Positions 8,524 to 17,375 of a stretch of DNA of 64,000 nt are shown one piece after another. Within the stretch, counting starts at the first letter, position 1, and every line of letters starts with the position of its first letter. A program made the position numbers and the translations under genes. Under the pieces are notes generated by a model. It had not been told where the DNA came from. It searched no databases and saw only the letters and a list, made by a program, of their open reading frames with translations. The stretch is from an uncultured Planctomycetales bacterium. GTDB taxonomy: Bacteria > Planctomycetota > Planctomycetia > Pirellulales > S012-138. The stretch covers positions 1-64,000 of the forward strand of contig CALJLD010000004.1 in assembly GCA_937982665.1 (NCBI GenBank), in the 5' to 3' direction.

Positions 8524-10596
8524 TCAGAGCGAAACCCGACGATTGTAGACAAACCACTCCACCAACAGCACAACCAAAGCCAGACCAGCCAGCCATTTCC
8601 ACCACTCTTGCTTAACCGTTTCGGTCACTTCCGTGGCAGGCAGCGGCTCGTAGATGAACTCCAGGTTGTCATTGGGTGGGATGTTGCTTTCCTTCGGATT
8701 GAAGAGATTCACGGCAAATTTGGCGACGGAACGCCCTTCGGCGCGCATGTCGTAGACGCCAATTTCATCCGTGCGAATAAACGGAAAGGTCGATTGCGGA
8801 GTCCGCTTGATGGTGTGCTCCTCGCCGCCGGGCGTGACTACAACCACTTCGTCTGACTCCACCGTGTCAATCTTCAGTTCTACCGGCTCGCCAGGATTGA
8901 CACTCGCCAAAGACAATGTGTCTCGTGGGCTGCCGAGATAAGTCACCGTGTTCAGAATGAACAACGGGAAGCTCTGTTTGTTCATCCAATCCGTGTTGAT
9001 GCCGCCAGCGGTCTCAATCAGGTTGAAGCTCAGGATCAGGTCTTCAAACGATTCGCGGGGACCAATCGTCAATAAGGAGCTGCCAGATTCCGAGTCGATA
9101 TCGGAATCGATCAACATTCGACCACCAGAAGGCGGCGTCATGCCAAACGCCTCGGCGATCAGGAAATTCCCCAACGCCACGGAATCCATGATGGGATGAG
9201 AACGGTCCGAGTCAATCACCGTGGGCGGCGCGATGTACACCGGCGGTGGCCACTCCGCGCCTGGCGTCCAACCCCAACTGGTCAACTTGGGAGCCGTGCC
9301 GATGAACATCGTATTGCACAGCGGCATATCCGTTTGTTGCTCTTCCGTGGAACCGTCCGGCGGATCACGGTCCGGCGGGCGGCAGCGATCATAGATGATT
9401 AAGTCGTACGCGCCGGAAAGCGCTTGCAGCCGATACGTTTCTGATTGCAGGTAGTTGGGTTCTTCTTCCAGGTTGACCGTATCGAGCGTGACCAGCTCAT
9501 CAAAACGCGTTGTCCCCAACGCCAGCTCCAAAGCTACGTTCCGCGTCTCCATGATCGCCAGGATTCTGGCCCGATGAGGGTTGTCCACAACCACCCAGGC
9601 GGTGTCATCCACTCGCAGATCATCGGCGTTGGTGTCAGGACGAATCCGTAACTCCAGCACGCCGGAATCGATGTCGATCGCCAAGGGAAACGATATCCCA
9701 TACGTACGACCTGCCGGAATTGGCGCGCGAACGTTGTCCACCAAAGTGTTTCCCAAATACAGCTCCGCAAACACGGTCTCGTCCTGGGGGCCAAAGTTAT
9801 CAACGCTTGCGAACGCCTCAACCTTAGAGCTGTCGTTGATGTTCTCATCAACACTGAACGCCGTGATGGAAATGTTGCGGGCATCGTCATTGCCAATCTT
9901 GCGGTACTCCGGCTCCAACGCTCCCAGCGCGAAATCAACAACGTCAAACTTGCCATCGGAAAGCACATACAGCTTGGCCGGCATGACACTGGCCTTGATG
10001 CGGTCCTGTTCTTCCGAACCGGTCCGCGTGGGATTGGAAAGCCCTGAACTGACGCGCAACGCTTCAATAAGAGAAGTGGGCTTATCCGTCGGCTGAATGC
10101 CATCCACGGCACGCAGCAAGTCATTGGGATTGTCCGTGAACGGCTGCATGACCTGCGCGCCATCGGCGAAGGAGATCAACATCGCCACCGCGCCCTCTGG
10201 CATGCTCTCAATCAACGCACGGACCTGACCCTTGGCGCTTTCCAGGCGTGAGATCCGCTCACCATCCACAATCACATCGGTGGATTGCATACTGGCAGAG
10301 TTGTCCACCACAAAGATAAACCGCGAGCCAATCAGCTTGGAACCTTGGAAGGTTGGGTTCAACAGCGCAATGATCGCCAATAACAGCAGCAACAGTTGCA
10401 GCCAAAGCAAGATGTTGTTGCGGAGCCGCTGCCAGATCGAGTTGACGTGCAGGTCTTCAATCGACTTGTGCCACAAGTACGTGCTAGGCACTTCGACCGG
10501 TGTTCGCTTGAGCTTGAGAAAATAGAGCGCCAAAACGCCGAGCGGGATAGCGCCAACAATCAACCACTGCCACCAGGTAAGCAAGCTGGAAAACAC
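8524..10596 (-). CDS. BatA/VWA-domain membrane protein
   Basis: This 690-residue protein begins with the BatA-type N-terminal module: a membrane helix at about residues 8-25, the stretch RTPVEVPSTYLW, and a second helix at about 60-80. A von Willebrand A domain follows, starting with FIFVVDNSASM at about 91-101. The DNSAS sequence supplies the DxSxS metal-ion-dependent adhesion site. The middle and C-terminal regions resemble periplasmic beta domains, and a last helix lies at about 665-683. Such proteins act with DUF58 and MoxR-type AAA ATPases in envelope or metal-enzyme maturation. Its GTG start shares one base with the stop codon of the DUF58 gene, which indicates translational coupling. 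No MoxR ATPase gene is in the window. Confidence 0.85.
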   Translation of the reverse strand: MFSSLLTWWQWLIVGAIPLGVLALYFLKLKRTPVEVPSTYLWHKSIEDLHVNSIWQRLRNNILLWLQLLLLLLAIIALLNPTFQGSKLIGSRFIFVVDNSASMQSTDVIVDGERISRLESAKGQVRALIESMPEGAVAMLISFADGAQVMQPFTDNPNDLLRAVDGIQPTDKPTSLIEALRVSSGLSNPTRTGSEEQDRIKASVMPAKLYVLSDGKFDVVDFALGALEPEYRKIGNDDARNISITAFSVDENINDSSKVEAFASVDNFGPQDETVFAELYLGNTLVDNVRAPIPAGRTYGISFPLAIDIDSGVLELRIRPDTNADDLRVDDTAWVVVDNPHRARILAIMETRNVALELALGTTRFDELVTLDTVNLEEEPNYLQSETYRLQALSGAYDLIIYDRCRPPDRDPPDGSTEEQQTDMPLCNTMFIGTAPKLTSWGWTPGAEWPPPVYIAPPTVIDSDRSHPIMDSVALGNFLIAEAFGMTPPSGGRMLIDSDIDSESGSSLLTIGPRESFEDLILSFNLIETAGGINTDWMNKQSFPLFILNTVTYLGSPRDTLSLASVNPGEPVELKIDTVESDEVVVVTPGGEEHTIKRTPQSTFPFIRTDEIGVYDMRAEGRSVAKFAVNLFNPKESNIPPNDNLEFIYEPLPATEVTETVKQEWWKWLAGLALVVLLVEWFVYNRRVSL

Positions 10597-11486
10597 TAGC
10601 GAACAAGCCCCCGCGTTCTGAGGTAATTGGTCACAAGCTGCTCAACCGGCGTTTGGTTGTTGGCCAGCAAGTACGTCATGCCACGTCGCGTGCAAAACTC
10701 TTTGGCTCCACCAACAAACGAATTCAACGTTTGTTTGTAGCGCTTCATCAGAGGACCGTTGATGGTGACCTCGGCCACGTCGCCATCCTCGCAATCGATC
10801 AAACGCAAGTCGCCGGACACATCCGGCTCCAACTCTTCTTGCGAAAGAATATGGACAACGTACACGTCCATCTGCTGAGCAAGGAGAAACCGGATCGCCT
10901 CTTGGTAGCCGGACTTGTCCATCAGGTCCGTAAGCAGTACCACGATGCCGGCGCCATTGTTTCGCAGACAAAAGTTCTTGATGCCGGTTTGCAGATCGAC
11001 CGCCTCGCCGGCTTGGATCTCTTCCAATTGTTTGAGCATCCGCCAGACGCTGGCTCTTCCGCGCAAGGCTGGCAACCGCTTGGTCAGCGGCTGGCCCACG
11101 GACTCAATCTTGACGCGGTCCGCGCGAATCAGACCGATGAAGCCCAGCGCCGCGGCCAACTGTTTGGCATACAGCAGCTTGGACGGCGTGCCAAAATCCA
11201 TCGACATGCTGGCGTCGATCAAGGCATAGAAGTGCAAGTCTTCCTCTTCCAGGAAGAGCTTGAGAAACATCTTGTCCAGCCGGGCGTAAGTATTCCAGTC
11301 GATAAAGCGGAGATCGTCGCCGGGGACGTAGTTGCGAAAATCCGCAAACTCCACGCTCTGGCCCTTCCGCTTGCTGCGGCGTTCGCCCTTCATTCGCCCC
11401 CGGAAAATCTTCCGCGTGACCAACTCCAGGCGTTCCAGCTGCGCGAGCAATTGGGGGCTCAACAGGTCATCAGAAACAGTGGACAT
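10596..11486 (-). CDS. DUF58 domain protein
   Basis: The 296-residue protein is a compact DUF58 member. It carries the family signature FRNYVPGDDLRFIDWNTYARLDKMF at about residues 51-75. A VWA-like fold follows, with LIDASMSMDFG at about 90-100 as its metal-site segment. No membrane helix is apparent, so it is probably cytoplasmic and membrane-associated through its partner. The stop codon overlaps the GTG of the BatA-like gene by one base. DUF58, BatA and MoxR genes usually form one operon. Here the expected upstream ATPase is absent, and the region 5' of this gene is instead the hairpin element at 11660-11816. The start ATG at 11486 gives the expected N-terminus. Confidence 0.87.
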   Translation of the reverse strand: MSTVSDDLLSPQLLAQLERLELVTRKIFRGRMKGERRSKRKGQSVEFADFRNYVPGDDLRFIDWNTYARLDKMFLKLFLEEEDLHFYALIDASMSMDFGTPSKLLYAKQLAAALGFIGLIRADRVKIESVGQPLTKRLPALRGRASVWRMLKQLEEIQAGEAVDLQTGIKNFCLRNNGAGIVVLLTDLMDKSGYQEAIRFLLAQQMDVYVVHILSQEELEPDVSGDLRLIDCEDGDVAEVTINGPLMKRYKQTLNSFVGGAKEFCTRRGMTYLLANNQTPVEQLVTNYLRTRGLVR

Positions 11487-11659
11487 GCGGATCGAATCAG
11501 TTCGTCAGGCCATCTTCTTGCATCGCACCAACCCCGAATGGGGGATGTCTGCTTCCAATTTACCCGGCGGAAATCGGCCGGACAACGATCCGCATGCCTT
11601 CCGCACGGGTTATTAACTGTATTGTGGCTAGCAGATTTCGCCGGCCAGACACAACAGAC

Positions 11660-11816
11660 TAGTAGTTTGTTGAAAATACCATCGTGGTATTTTTTCAACC
11701 CTCGCCAAGTGCGAGAGTGGATCTCGCACGGCTCGCAAATCGTGGCATTCGGGCCACGATTTGGAATCCCATCCGTGGGATTCTTACAGCCAGTTGAATA
11801 AATCAACGGGCTGCTG
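11660..11816. other. Multi-hairpin structured element
   Basis: Five hairpins follow each other in about 155 bases: 11669-11698 (core TACCA-TCG-TGGTA), 11709-11729 (arms GTGCGAGA), 11737-11762 (arms AAATCGTGGC, loop ATTCGG), 11764-11783 (arms GAATCCCA, loop TCCG) and about 11788-11813 (CAGCC/GTTGA arms, one mismatch). The extreme ends TAGTAGTTTGTTGA (11660-11673) and TCAACGGGCTGCTG (11803-11816) pair over 14 positions if G-T/G-U wobbles are allowed. The 3' end can therefore choose between its local hairpin and the outer stem. It lies between divergent genes, so it is not a plain terminator. A non-autonomous mobile element or a structured RNA are the main options. The remainder of 11487-11911 shows nothing else. 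Confidence 0.7.
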
Positions 11817-11911
11817 GTGCTTCCTTGATACCGGAAATGGCGTGGCGTATCCTTATTAGCTGCCGCATAAGCCCTGTTGAATGCCTGTCCTTCGTTCCCC
11901 ACGGAACTCCC

Positions 11912-14182
11912 ATGACCCGAACAATCACGCTTGTTTGCCTGACTGTTGTTTGTCTGCTCCTTCAACTTTTCACGCCGGTCTCGGCATTCGCTCAGGGCGA
12001 TCCCATGGACTGGCCCTACTGGCGAGGCCCCTTGGGAAATGGCATCTCCTATGAGACAGGCCTGGTCGATACTTGGGACCCAGATGGTGAAAATCTGATC
12101 TGGAAGCGCGAAGACTTGGGAACGCGCTCCACGCCGATTGTGATGAACGGCAAGCTCTACATGCTCGCCCGAAAAGACCCCGGCACAGTCACCGAAGCCG
12201 AGCGCGTGCTTTGCGTGAATCCCGAGACGGGGGATGTGATTTGGGAGTATGTGTTCAACGTCTACTTGTCAGATGTCCCGGACACCCGCGTCGCCTGGTC
12301 CTGCGTCGTTGGTGATCCTGAGACTGGCAACGTTTACGCCCATGGTGTCTGCGGATACTTCTGCTGTTTGAATGGCGAGACAGGCGAGGTGATTTGGGAT
12401 CACTCCATGCACGAAGAGTTTGGAGTCATCAGCACATACGGCGGCCGCACCAATAAGCCAATCATCTTTGAAGACCTGGTCCTGGCCAGCGGCGTGACCA
12501 CAAGCTGGGGCGGTTACGCCGTGCCGGCGCACCGCTTCCTTGCTTTCAACAAGAACACCGGCGAAGTCGTCTGGTTCAAAGGCACACGCTTCAATCCGTA
12601 TGACACAACGTACAGCTCGCCGGCAATCGCCATGCTGGATGGCCAGGCCGCATTGGTGTTTGGTTCTGGCGATGGCGGCGTTTGGGCATTGCAGCCCCGC
12701 ACCGGCGAACAAATCTGGCATTACGATCTCGCCCGCCGCGGCCTGAATGTGGCTCCGTTGGTTGTTGGTGACACCGTTTACGCCAATCACGGCGAAGAAA
12801 ACGTTGACGACAACACAATGGGCGCGATGGTCGCCATCAACGGTGCGCTCTCCGGCGATGTTACGCAGTCCGGAGAACTGTGGCGCGTGAAGGAACTTGT
12901 TGCTGGCCGCAGTTCGCCGCTGTTGATTGACGGCAAGCTCTATGTGATTGATGACAAGGCCGGGCTGTGGATTCTCGATCCGGAAACCGGAAAGCAGATT
13001 GTCTATGACGCAGACGGTCAGGCGATGGAAGGCGATGGCCGCCGCGCCAATAAGAAGTTGGGTTCGGCCATGTTCTCCAACCCGCTGTATGCGGACGGCA
13101 AAATCTACTGCATCACCGCGAATGGTCGCTGGTACATCCTCAAGCCCACCAATGAAACCAAAGAAGGCGTAGAAGTCCTGCAGCAAGCGCGATTGGGCGG
13201 TGACTGCAACGCTTCGCCCATCGTTTCGCACGGCCGGTTGTTCATCCCCACTTCGGAATGTCTGTACTGCGTTGGTCAGCCAAATCAATCGCCGCAAGCC
13301 AACCCGCTGCCGGAAATGCCAGCGGAAACACCTGGCGACGACACACCGGCGCACCTGCAACTTGTCCCCTACGAAACCCTGATCCAACCCGGCGAAACGG
13401 TTCAGTTCCAAGCGCGATTGTTCAACAGCAAGGGCCAATTGCTGGACGAACAAGCGGTTGAATACACCGTGGAAGGCCCGGCCACCATCAACGCTTCCGG
13501 CGAGATGACCGCCAATGCGGAAGCGGCTCACGAAGCTGCTTTCATCACGGCCAAGTTTGGTGACCTGCAAGGTGAAGCCCGTGTGCGAATTGTGCCCCCG
13601 TTGCCTTGGAGTTTTGACTTTGAGAACGGCGAAATCCCCATCACCTGGGTTGGTATGCGGAATCGCCATATTGTTGAACAGATTGATGGCAACAATGTTG
13701 CATTCAAACGTGACGTGATCCCCACGCCGCGAGGCGATACCAAGCTGGGAACTCGCAGCCAAGGTTGGATGGGCCCCATCGATCTCAAGGACTACACCGT
13801 TCAAGCAGACGTCATGGCCGTGGAACAAGGTGGCTGGCTGCCAATCATGGGCATCACCGCCCAACGCTATGGCATGGAGTTGATGGGTCGAGAAGGTCAG
13901 TTGCGAATCAGCACTTGGGCCGCACAATTGCGAATGGCCACGACGATTCCCTTCGAGTCCAAACCAAATGTCTGGTATACGATGAAGTTAACGGCCACGA
14001 CAGAAGACGGCAAAGCCGTGTTGCGTGGCAAGGTTTGGCCGCGCGATGAAGCCGAGCCGGAAGAATGGACAATCACTGCCGAAGACCCTTCGCCCAATAC
14101 CCATGGAGCGCCCGGCTTTGTGGCCAACACGCAATACGCCCCGTTCTACATGGACAACGTGAAGGTCTATGCCAACGAGTAG
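11912..14182 (+). CDS. Exported PQQ-like beta-propeller protein with C-terminal beta domain
   Basis: The product has about 756 residues. It begins with a signal peptide (MTRTI, then a hydrophobic stretch to about residue 23, AFAQ cleavage region). The mature part starts with DWPYWRGPLGNG, a phrase typical of planctomycete PQQ-binding-like propellers. Blades are recognisable by repeats of the form GKLYxxxxxxG and NPETGDVIWEY, up to about residue 450. The last 200 residues form a separate beta-sandwich-like domain (FDFENGEIPITW onwards), similar in style to sugar-binding or DUF1080-type modules. Substrate is unknown; quinone binding is not assured in this family. The frame is open from 11825, but the ATG at 11912 gives the signal peptide. 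The stop codon lies in a 13-bp tandem repeat. A second propeller gene follows. Confidence 0.85.
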   Translation: MTRTITLVCLTVVCLLLQLFTPVSAFAQGDPMDWPYWRGPLGNGISYETGLVDTWDPDGENLIWKREDLGTRSTPIVMNGKLYMLARKDPGTVTEAERVLCVNPETGDVIWEYVFNVYLSDVPDTRVAWSCVVGDPETGNVYAHGVCGYFCCLNGETGEVIWDHSMHEEFGVISTYGGRTNKPIIFEDLVLASGVTTSWGGYAVPAHRFLAFNKNTGEVVWFKGTRFNPYDTTYSSPAIAMLDGQAALVFGSGDGGVWALQPRTGEQIWHYDLARRGLNVAPLVVGDTVYANHGEENVDDNTMGAMVAINGALSGDVTQSGELWRVKELVAGRSSPLLIDGKLYVIDDKAGLWILDPETGKQIVYDADGQAMEGDGRRANKKLGSAMFSNPLYADGKIYCITANGRWYILKPTNETKEGVEVLQQARLGGDCNASPIVSHGRLFIPTSECLYCVGQPNQSPQANPLPEMPAETPGDDTPAHLQLVPYETLIQPGETVQFQARLFNSKGQLLDEQAVEYTVEGPATINASGEMTANAEAAHEAAFITAKFGDLQGEARVRIVPPLPWSFDFENGEIPITWVGMRNRHIVEQIDGNNVAFKRDVIPTPRGDTKLGTRSQGWMGPIDLKDYTVQADVMAVEQGGWLPIMGITAQRYGMELMGREGQLRISTWAAQLRMATTIPFESKPNVWYTMKLTATTEDGKAVLRGKVWPRDEAEPEEWTITAEDPSPNTHGAPGFVANTQYAPFYMDNVKVYANE

Positions 14183-14260
14183 TGCCAACGAGTAGTGCCA
14201 ACGAGTAATGTCATCGAGTAAGTCATCGAGTAATGTCATCGAGTAATGTCATCGAGTAAT
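14171..14260 (+). repeat. 13-bp tandem repeat spanning a stop codon
   Basis: Seven units follow one another: three of the form GCCAACGAGTAGT/GCCAACGAGTAAT and four of the form GTCATCGAGTAAT (one is 12 bases). The first unit encodes the last residues Ala-Asn-Glu and the TAG stop of the propeller gene. Because the period is 13, the stop is copied into all three frames. Replication slippage is the simplest origin. Confidence 0.85.
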
Positions 14261-14356
14261 CGCCTTGCCGATTAGCCACCCGCGCTGGCAAACTAAGACC
14301 CACCTTCAGCACACAACCACCCAATACCCGGACCGTTTGGTCAAACGAGGATTCCC

Positions 14357-16261
14357 GTGAAGAGCCATCGATTGATTCCACTGGCTGCCAGTCTGACGTT
14401 TATGCTTCTCGCTGGTTGTGAAGGCGACGCGACGCCTGTGGTCGAAAACGCCCCCAGCGGAAATGCGAGTGCGAGCAACGCAACCATTCAGTCCAGCCAT
14501 GACAGCATGCGGATTCCGCTGGAACAACGCCAACAAGGGATTGCCGGCGAAACGGTCAACGTTGACTTGGGCAAATCGGATTCGGACGAGTCCGCCAGCC
14601 CCACGGATCCCAGACCGGACGAGAGTGGCCTTCGCAACGGTCCCGATGGCCCAACCAATGTCGCCACCGGCGCAAATGATTGGCCACAATGGGGTGGAAA
14701 CATCTACAAGAACAACACTCCGGATGCCACAAACATTCCCAGCGAATGGGACCCAGGACAGTTTGACCGTGACACGGGCGATTGGATTCCCGGCAGCGGC
14801 CAAAACATCAAATGGGTGGCACAGCTCGGATCGCAATCGTACGGAAACCCGGTTGTCGCCAACGGCCAGGTGTACGTCGGCACCAACAACGGCGCTGGCT
14901 ATATCGAACGCTATCCGTTTGACGTGGACTTGGGCGTGCTTGTCTGCTTCCGCGAATCGGACGGAGAGTTCCTCTGGCAACACTCCAGCGAGAAGCTGAT
15001 CATCGCTCGCGTGCAGGATTGGCCCCTGCAAGGCATTTGCTGTGCTCCATGCGTGGAAGGTGACCGGCTGTGGTTTGTCACCAGCCGCGGTGTGGTCGCC
15101 TGCCTGGACACGCAAGGCTTCCGCGATGGCGAAAACGATGGTCCCTACATGGACGAGGAATTTGAAACAGAGAACGAAGCGGACACCGTCTGGGAGTTTG
15201 ACATGCTCTCGGAGATCCGCTTGTTCCAGCACAACATGTGTGCTTGCTCCGTGACGGTCTGGGGCGACTACCTGTTCGTCAACACGTCCAATGGCGTCGA
15301 TGAATCGCACATCAACATCCCCTCGCCGGAAGCTCCCAGCTTCATGGCGCTCAACAAGAACACCGGCGAACTGTTGTGGACCGATAACTCGCCAGGCATC
15401 AACATTGTGCATGGCCAATGGTCGTCGCCTTCTTTCGCCGTGATTGATGGGCAGCCGATGGTCATCTTCCCCGGTGGTGATGGCTATGTCCGTGCGTTTG
15501 ATCCCGTCGGCGACGGAAACGGCAACTCCAAACTGCTGTGGAAGTTTGATTGCAATCCCAAAGATTCCAAGTGGATCCTCGGCGGTCGCGGCACACGCAA
15601 CAACTTGATCGGCACGGCCGTGATTTATGACGACAAGGTTTACATCGCAGTGGGTCAAGACCCCGAACACGGCGAAGGGATCGGCCATCTGTGGTGCATC
15701 GATCCCACCAAGCGCGGCGATATCAGCCCAACTTTAGTGTTCGATGCCGACGGCAACCCCGTGCCGCACCGTCGCCTCCAGGCGGCCATCCCCGAGGAAG
15801 GTGACGTTGTTCGCGATAACGAGAACTCAGGAGCCATCTGGCACTATTCCGGCACGGACATAGACGAAAGCGGTGGCGACCTCGACTGGGAAGAAGAGAT
15901 GCATCGCTCCGTCGCCACCGTGACCATCAAGGATGACCTGCTGTACATCGCCGATTTCAGTGGCTTGTTCCACTGTGTTGATGCTCAAACCGGCAAGGCC
16001 CATTGGACGTATGACATGTTGGCCGCCGCCTGGGGTTCGGCATTGATCGTCGACGGCAAGGTCTACGTCGGTGATGAAGACGGTGACGTCATGGTCTTCA
16101 AGCACGCCAATCAGATGGAGTTGATTTCCGAAATCAACATGGGCAACGCCGTTTACAGCACGCCCATCATCGCCAACGGCGTTCTGTACATTGCCAACAA
16201 GTCGCACTTGTTCGCGATTGTCGATGAGAACGCCGAAGAAGATGCAGCAGGCGAACAATAG
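14357..16261 (+). CDS. PQQ-like beta-propeller lipoprotein
   Basis: This 634-residue protein has a lipoprotein signal: a basic start, a hydrophobic stretch and the lipobox LLAGC ending at about residue 21. A Ser/Asn/Asp-rich spacer of about 80 residues follows. The propeller starts near residue 112 (NDWPQWGGNIYKNN). Blade motifs include KWVAQLGSQSYGNPVVANGQVYVG, LNKNTGELLW and DAQTGKAHWTYD. The short segment SGLFHCVDAQTG shows the usual inner-strand pattern. It is probably anchored in a membrane with the propeller exposed. The GTG start has GAGG seven bases upstream. It lies 174 bases after another propeller gene and 13 bases before an AhpD-like gene, so the three may be cotranscribed. Ligand and partners are unknown. 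Confidence 0.85.
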   Translation: MKSHRLIPLAASLTFMLLAGCEGDATPVVENAPSGNASASNATIQSSHDSMRIPLEQRQQGIAGETVNVDLGKSDSDESASPTDPRPDESGLRNGPDGPTNVATGANDWPQWGGNIYKNNTPDATNIPSEWDPGQFDRDTGDWIPGSGQNIKWVAQLGSQSYGNPVVANGQVYVGTNNGAGYIERYPFDVDLGVLVCFRESDGEFLWQHSSEKLIIARVQDWPLQGICCAPCVEGDRLWFVTSRGVVACLDTQGFRDGENDGPYMDEEFETENEADTVWEFDMLSEIRLFQHNMCACSVTVWGDYLFVNTSNGVDESHINIPSPEAPSFMALNKNTGELLWTDNSPGINIVHGQWSSPSFAVIDGQPMVIFPGGDGYVRAFDPVGDGNGNSKLLWKFDCNPKDSKWILGGRGTRNNLIGTAVIYDDKVYIAVGQDPEHGEGIGHLWCIDPTKRGDISPTLVFDADGNPVPHRRLQAAIPEEGDVVRDNENSGAIWHYSGTDIDESGGDLDWEEEMHRSVATVTIKDDLLYIADFSGLFHCVDAQTGKAHWTYDMLAAAWGSALIVDGKVYVGDEDGDVMVFKHANQMELISEINMGNAVYSTPIIANGVLYIANKSHLFAIVDENAEEDAAGEQ

Positions 16262-16274
16262 TTCAAGAGTTCGC

Positions 16275-16874
16275 ATGGCTTGGATCGAGCGGATCTCGCC
16301 GGAATCTGCGGAAGGAAACCTGGCCGAACTTTACGGCCAGGTGGCAGGGGCTGATGGGCACGTGGATCACATTCTGCAAGCGCACAGTCTGCGGCCCCGC
16401 ACGCTCGCAGCGCATTTGGCGCTCTACAAAGCCGTGCTGCACGCGCGGCCCAATGACTTGTCGCCGCGTGAGCGCGAATTGGTCGGCGTTTGTGTTTCGC
16501 AGCTTAATGGATGCGAATACTGCGTGGAACATCATACCGCTGGTCTCGCCCGGCACGTTGGCGATTCCTCGCTTGCCACGCAACTGGTTCAAGCCGCGCT
16601 GGCGGATGAATGCAAAGACCCGTTAACTCCGCGCGAATGGGCCATGTGCCAATACACGCGGAAGTTGACGCTCACGCCTGCGGAACTGCAAGAACAAGAC
16701 TTGCAGCCCTTGCGCGCTGCCGGCCTGAGCGACGCGGCGATTCTCGACCTCAATCAGATTGTGGCGTACTTTGCTTACGCCAACCGCACTGTGCTGGGAC
16801 TCGGGGTTTCGCACATTGGCGAGCCGCTGGGCTTGCACCCGGATGAAGACCGGGATGACTTTCGCCACGCGTAG
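16275..16874 (+). CDS. AhpD-like / carboxymuconolactone decarboxylase family peroxidase-related protein
   Basis: The product of about 199 residues has the CMD/AhpD fold signature. The redox motif CEYCVEHH (CxxC plus His) is at about residues 79-86, preceded by LSPRERELVGVCVSQLNG, and a YFAYANRTVLGLGV helix lies near the C-terminus. These match the peroxidase-related (alkylhydroperoxidase) subfamily. Such proteins reduce peroxides using the paired cysteines, but the physiological substrate is not known. The upstream open frame begins inside the lipoprotein gene, so I chose the ATG at 16275. This leaves a 13-base gap to the preceding stop and gives the MAWIERISPE start usual for the family. The protein is cytoplasmic by appearance. 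Confidence 0.85.
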   Translation: MAWIERISPESAEGNLAELYGQVAGADGHVDHILQAHSLRPRTLAAHLALYKAVLHARPNDLSPRERELVGVCVSQLNGCEYCVEHHTAGLARHVGDSSLATQLVQAALADECKDPLTPREWAMCQYTRKLTLTPAELQEQDLQPLRAAGLSDAAILDLNQIVAYFAYANRTVLGLGVSHIGEPLGLHPDEDRDDFRHA

Positions 16875-17065
16875 CCGAGCACCCGTCTCCACGGGAGTGA
16901 CGGAAGGCGCGCTCTGCCACAAAAGTTGTTCATTGGCAAAGAGCAATTTCGAGGCTGTAGGGAGAAATGTTTTTGCGCGCAAATTTCGGCCGCACTTGCG
17001 GGTTACCTTTCGCGCGAATACGACTTCCGCGAGCATTCCTCTTCGTGATCCTTCAGAATCGTCCG

Positions 17066-17185
17066 CAATCCTGGGTGTAACCCCGGCAAAATGGCCCGTG
17101 ATCCAGGGTGTAACGCCGGGCGTAACCCCGGGTGCAATGGCGGGTGGTAACCCCGGGTGGTAATCCCGGGTGTAATCCCGGATTT
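17066..17185. repeat. GC-rich 12-13-bp tandem repeat
   Basis: About eight degenerate units of the type CCGGGTGTAACC/CCGGGTGGTAATC follow one another. Many are centred on the palindromes GTAACCCCGGG or CCCGGG. The array sits in a 500-base gap (16875-17375) between convergent genes. The flanking parts of the gap show no gene; 16900-17050 and 17190-17370 appear non-coding. Confidence 0.75.
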
Positions 17186-17375
17186 GGATCTTTGGCCGAG
17201 AAGCGTTTTTCGCGCGCGAGATCCGCGCGCTGAGATTTTTCAAAACTCGCATTGCCCACTGCGCAGCTTTCGTGGGAATTTGCCGTTTCGCTCTTTGGCA
17301 ATTTGGAATTTATCGCTCAGCGCGCATCTGTTCTGTGAGATGCTTGCGGCGTGGCAGGTCTCTTGGGGTGCAGGG

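Noticed and set aside
11660..11816. Intrinsic terminator
   Set aside because: It lies between two genes transcribed away from it and has five stems rather than one followed by a T tract.
12269..15688. Long minus-strand open frames of 552 and 460 codons
   Set aside because: Both are antisense shadows of the two propeller genes, which have signal peptides and blade motifs.
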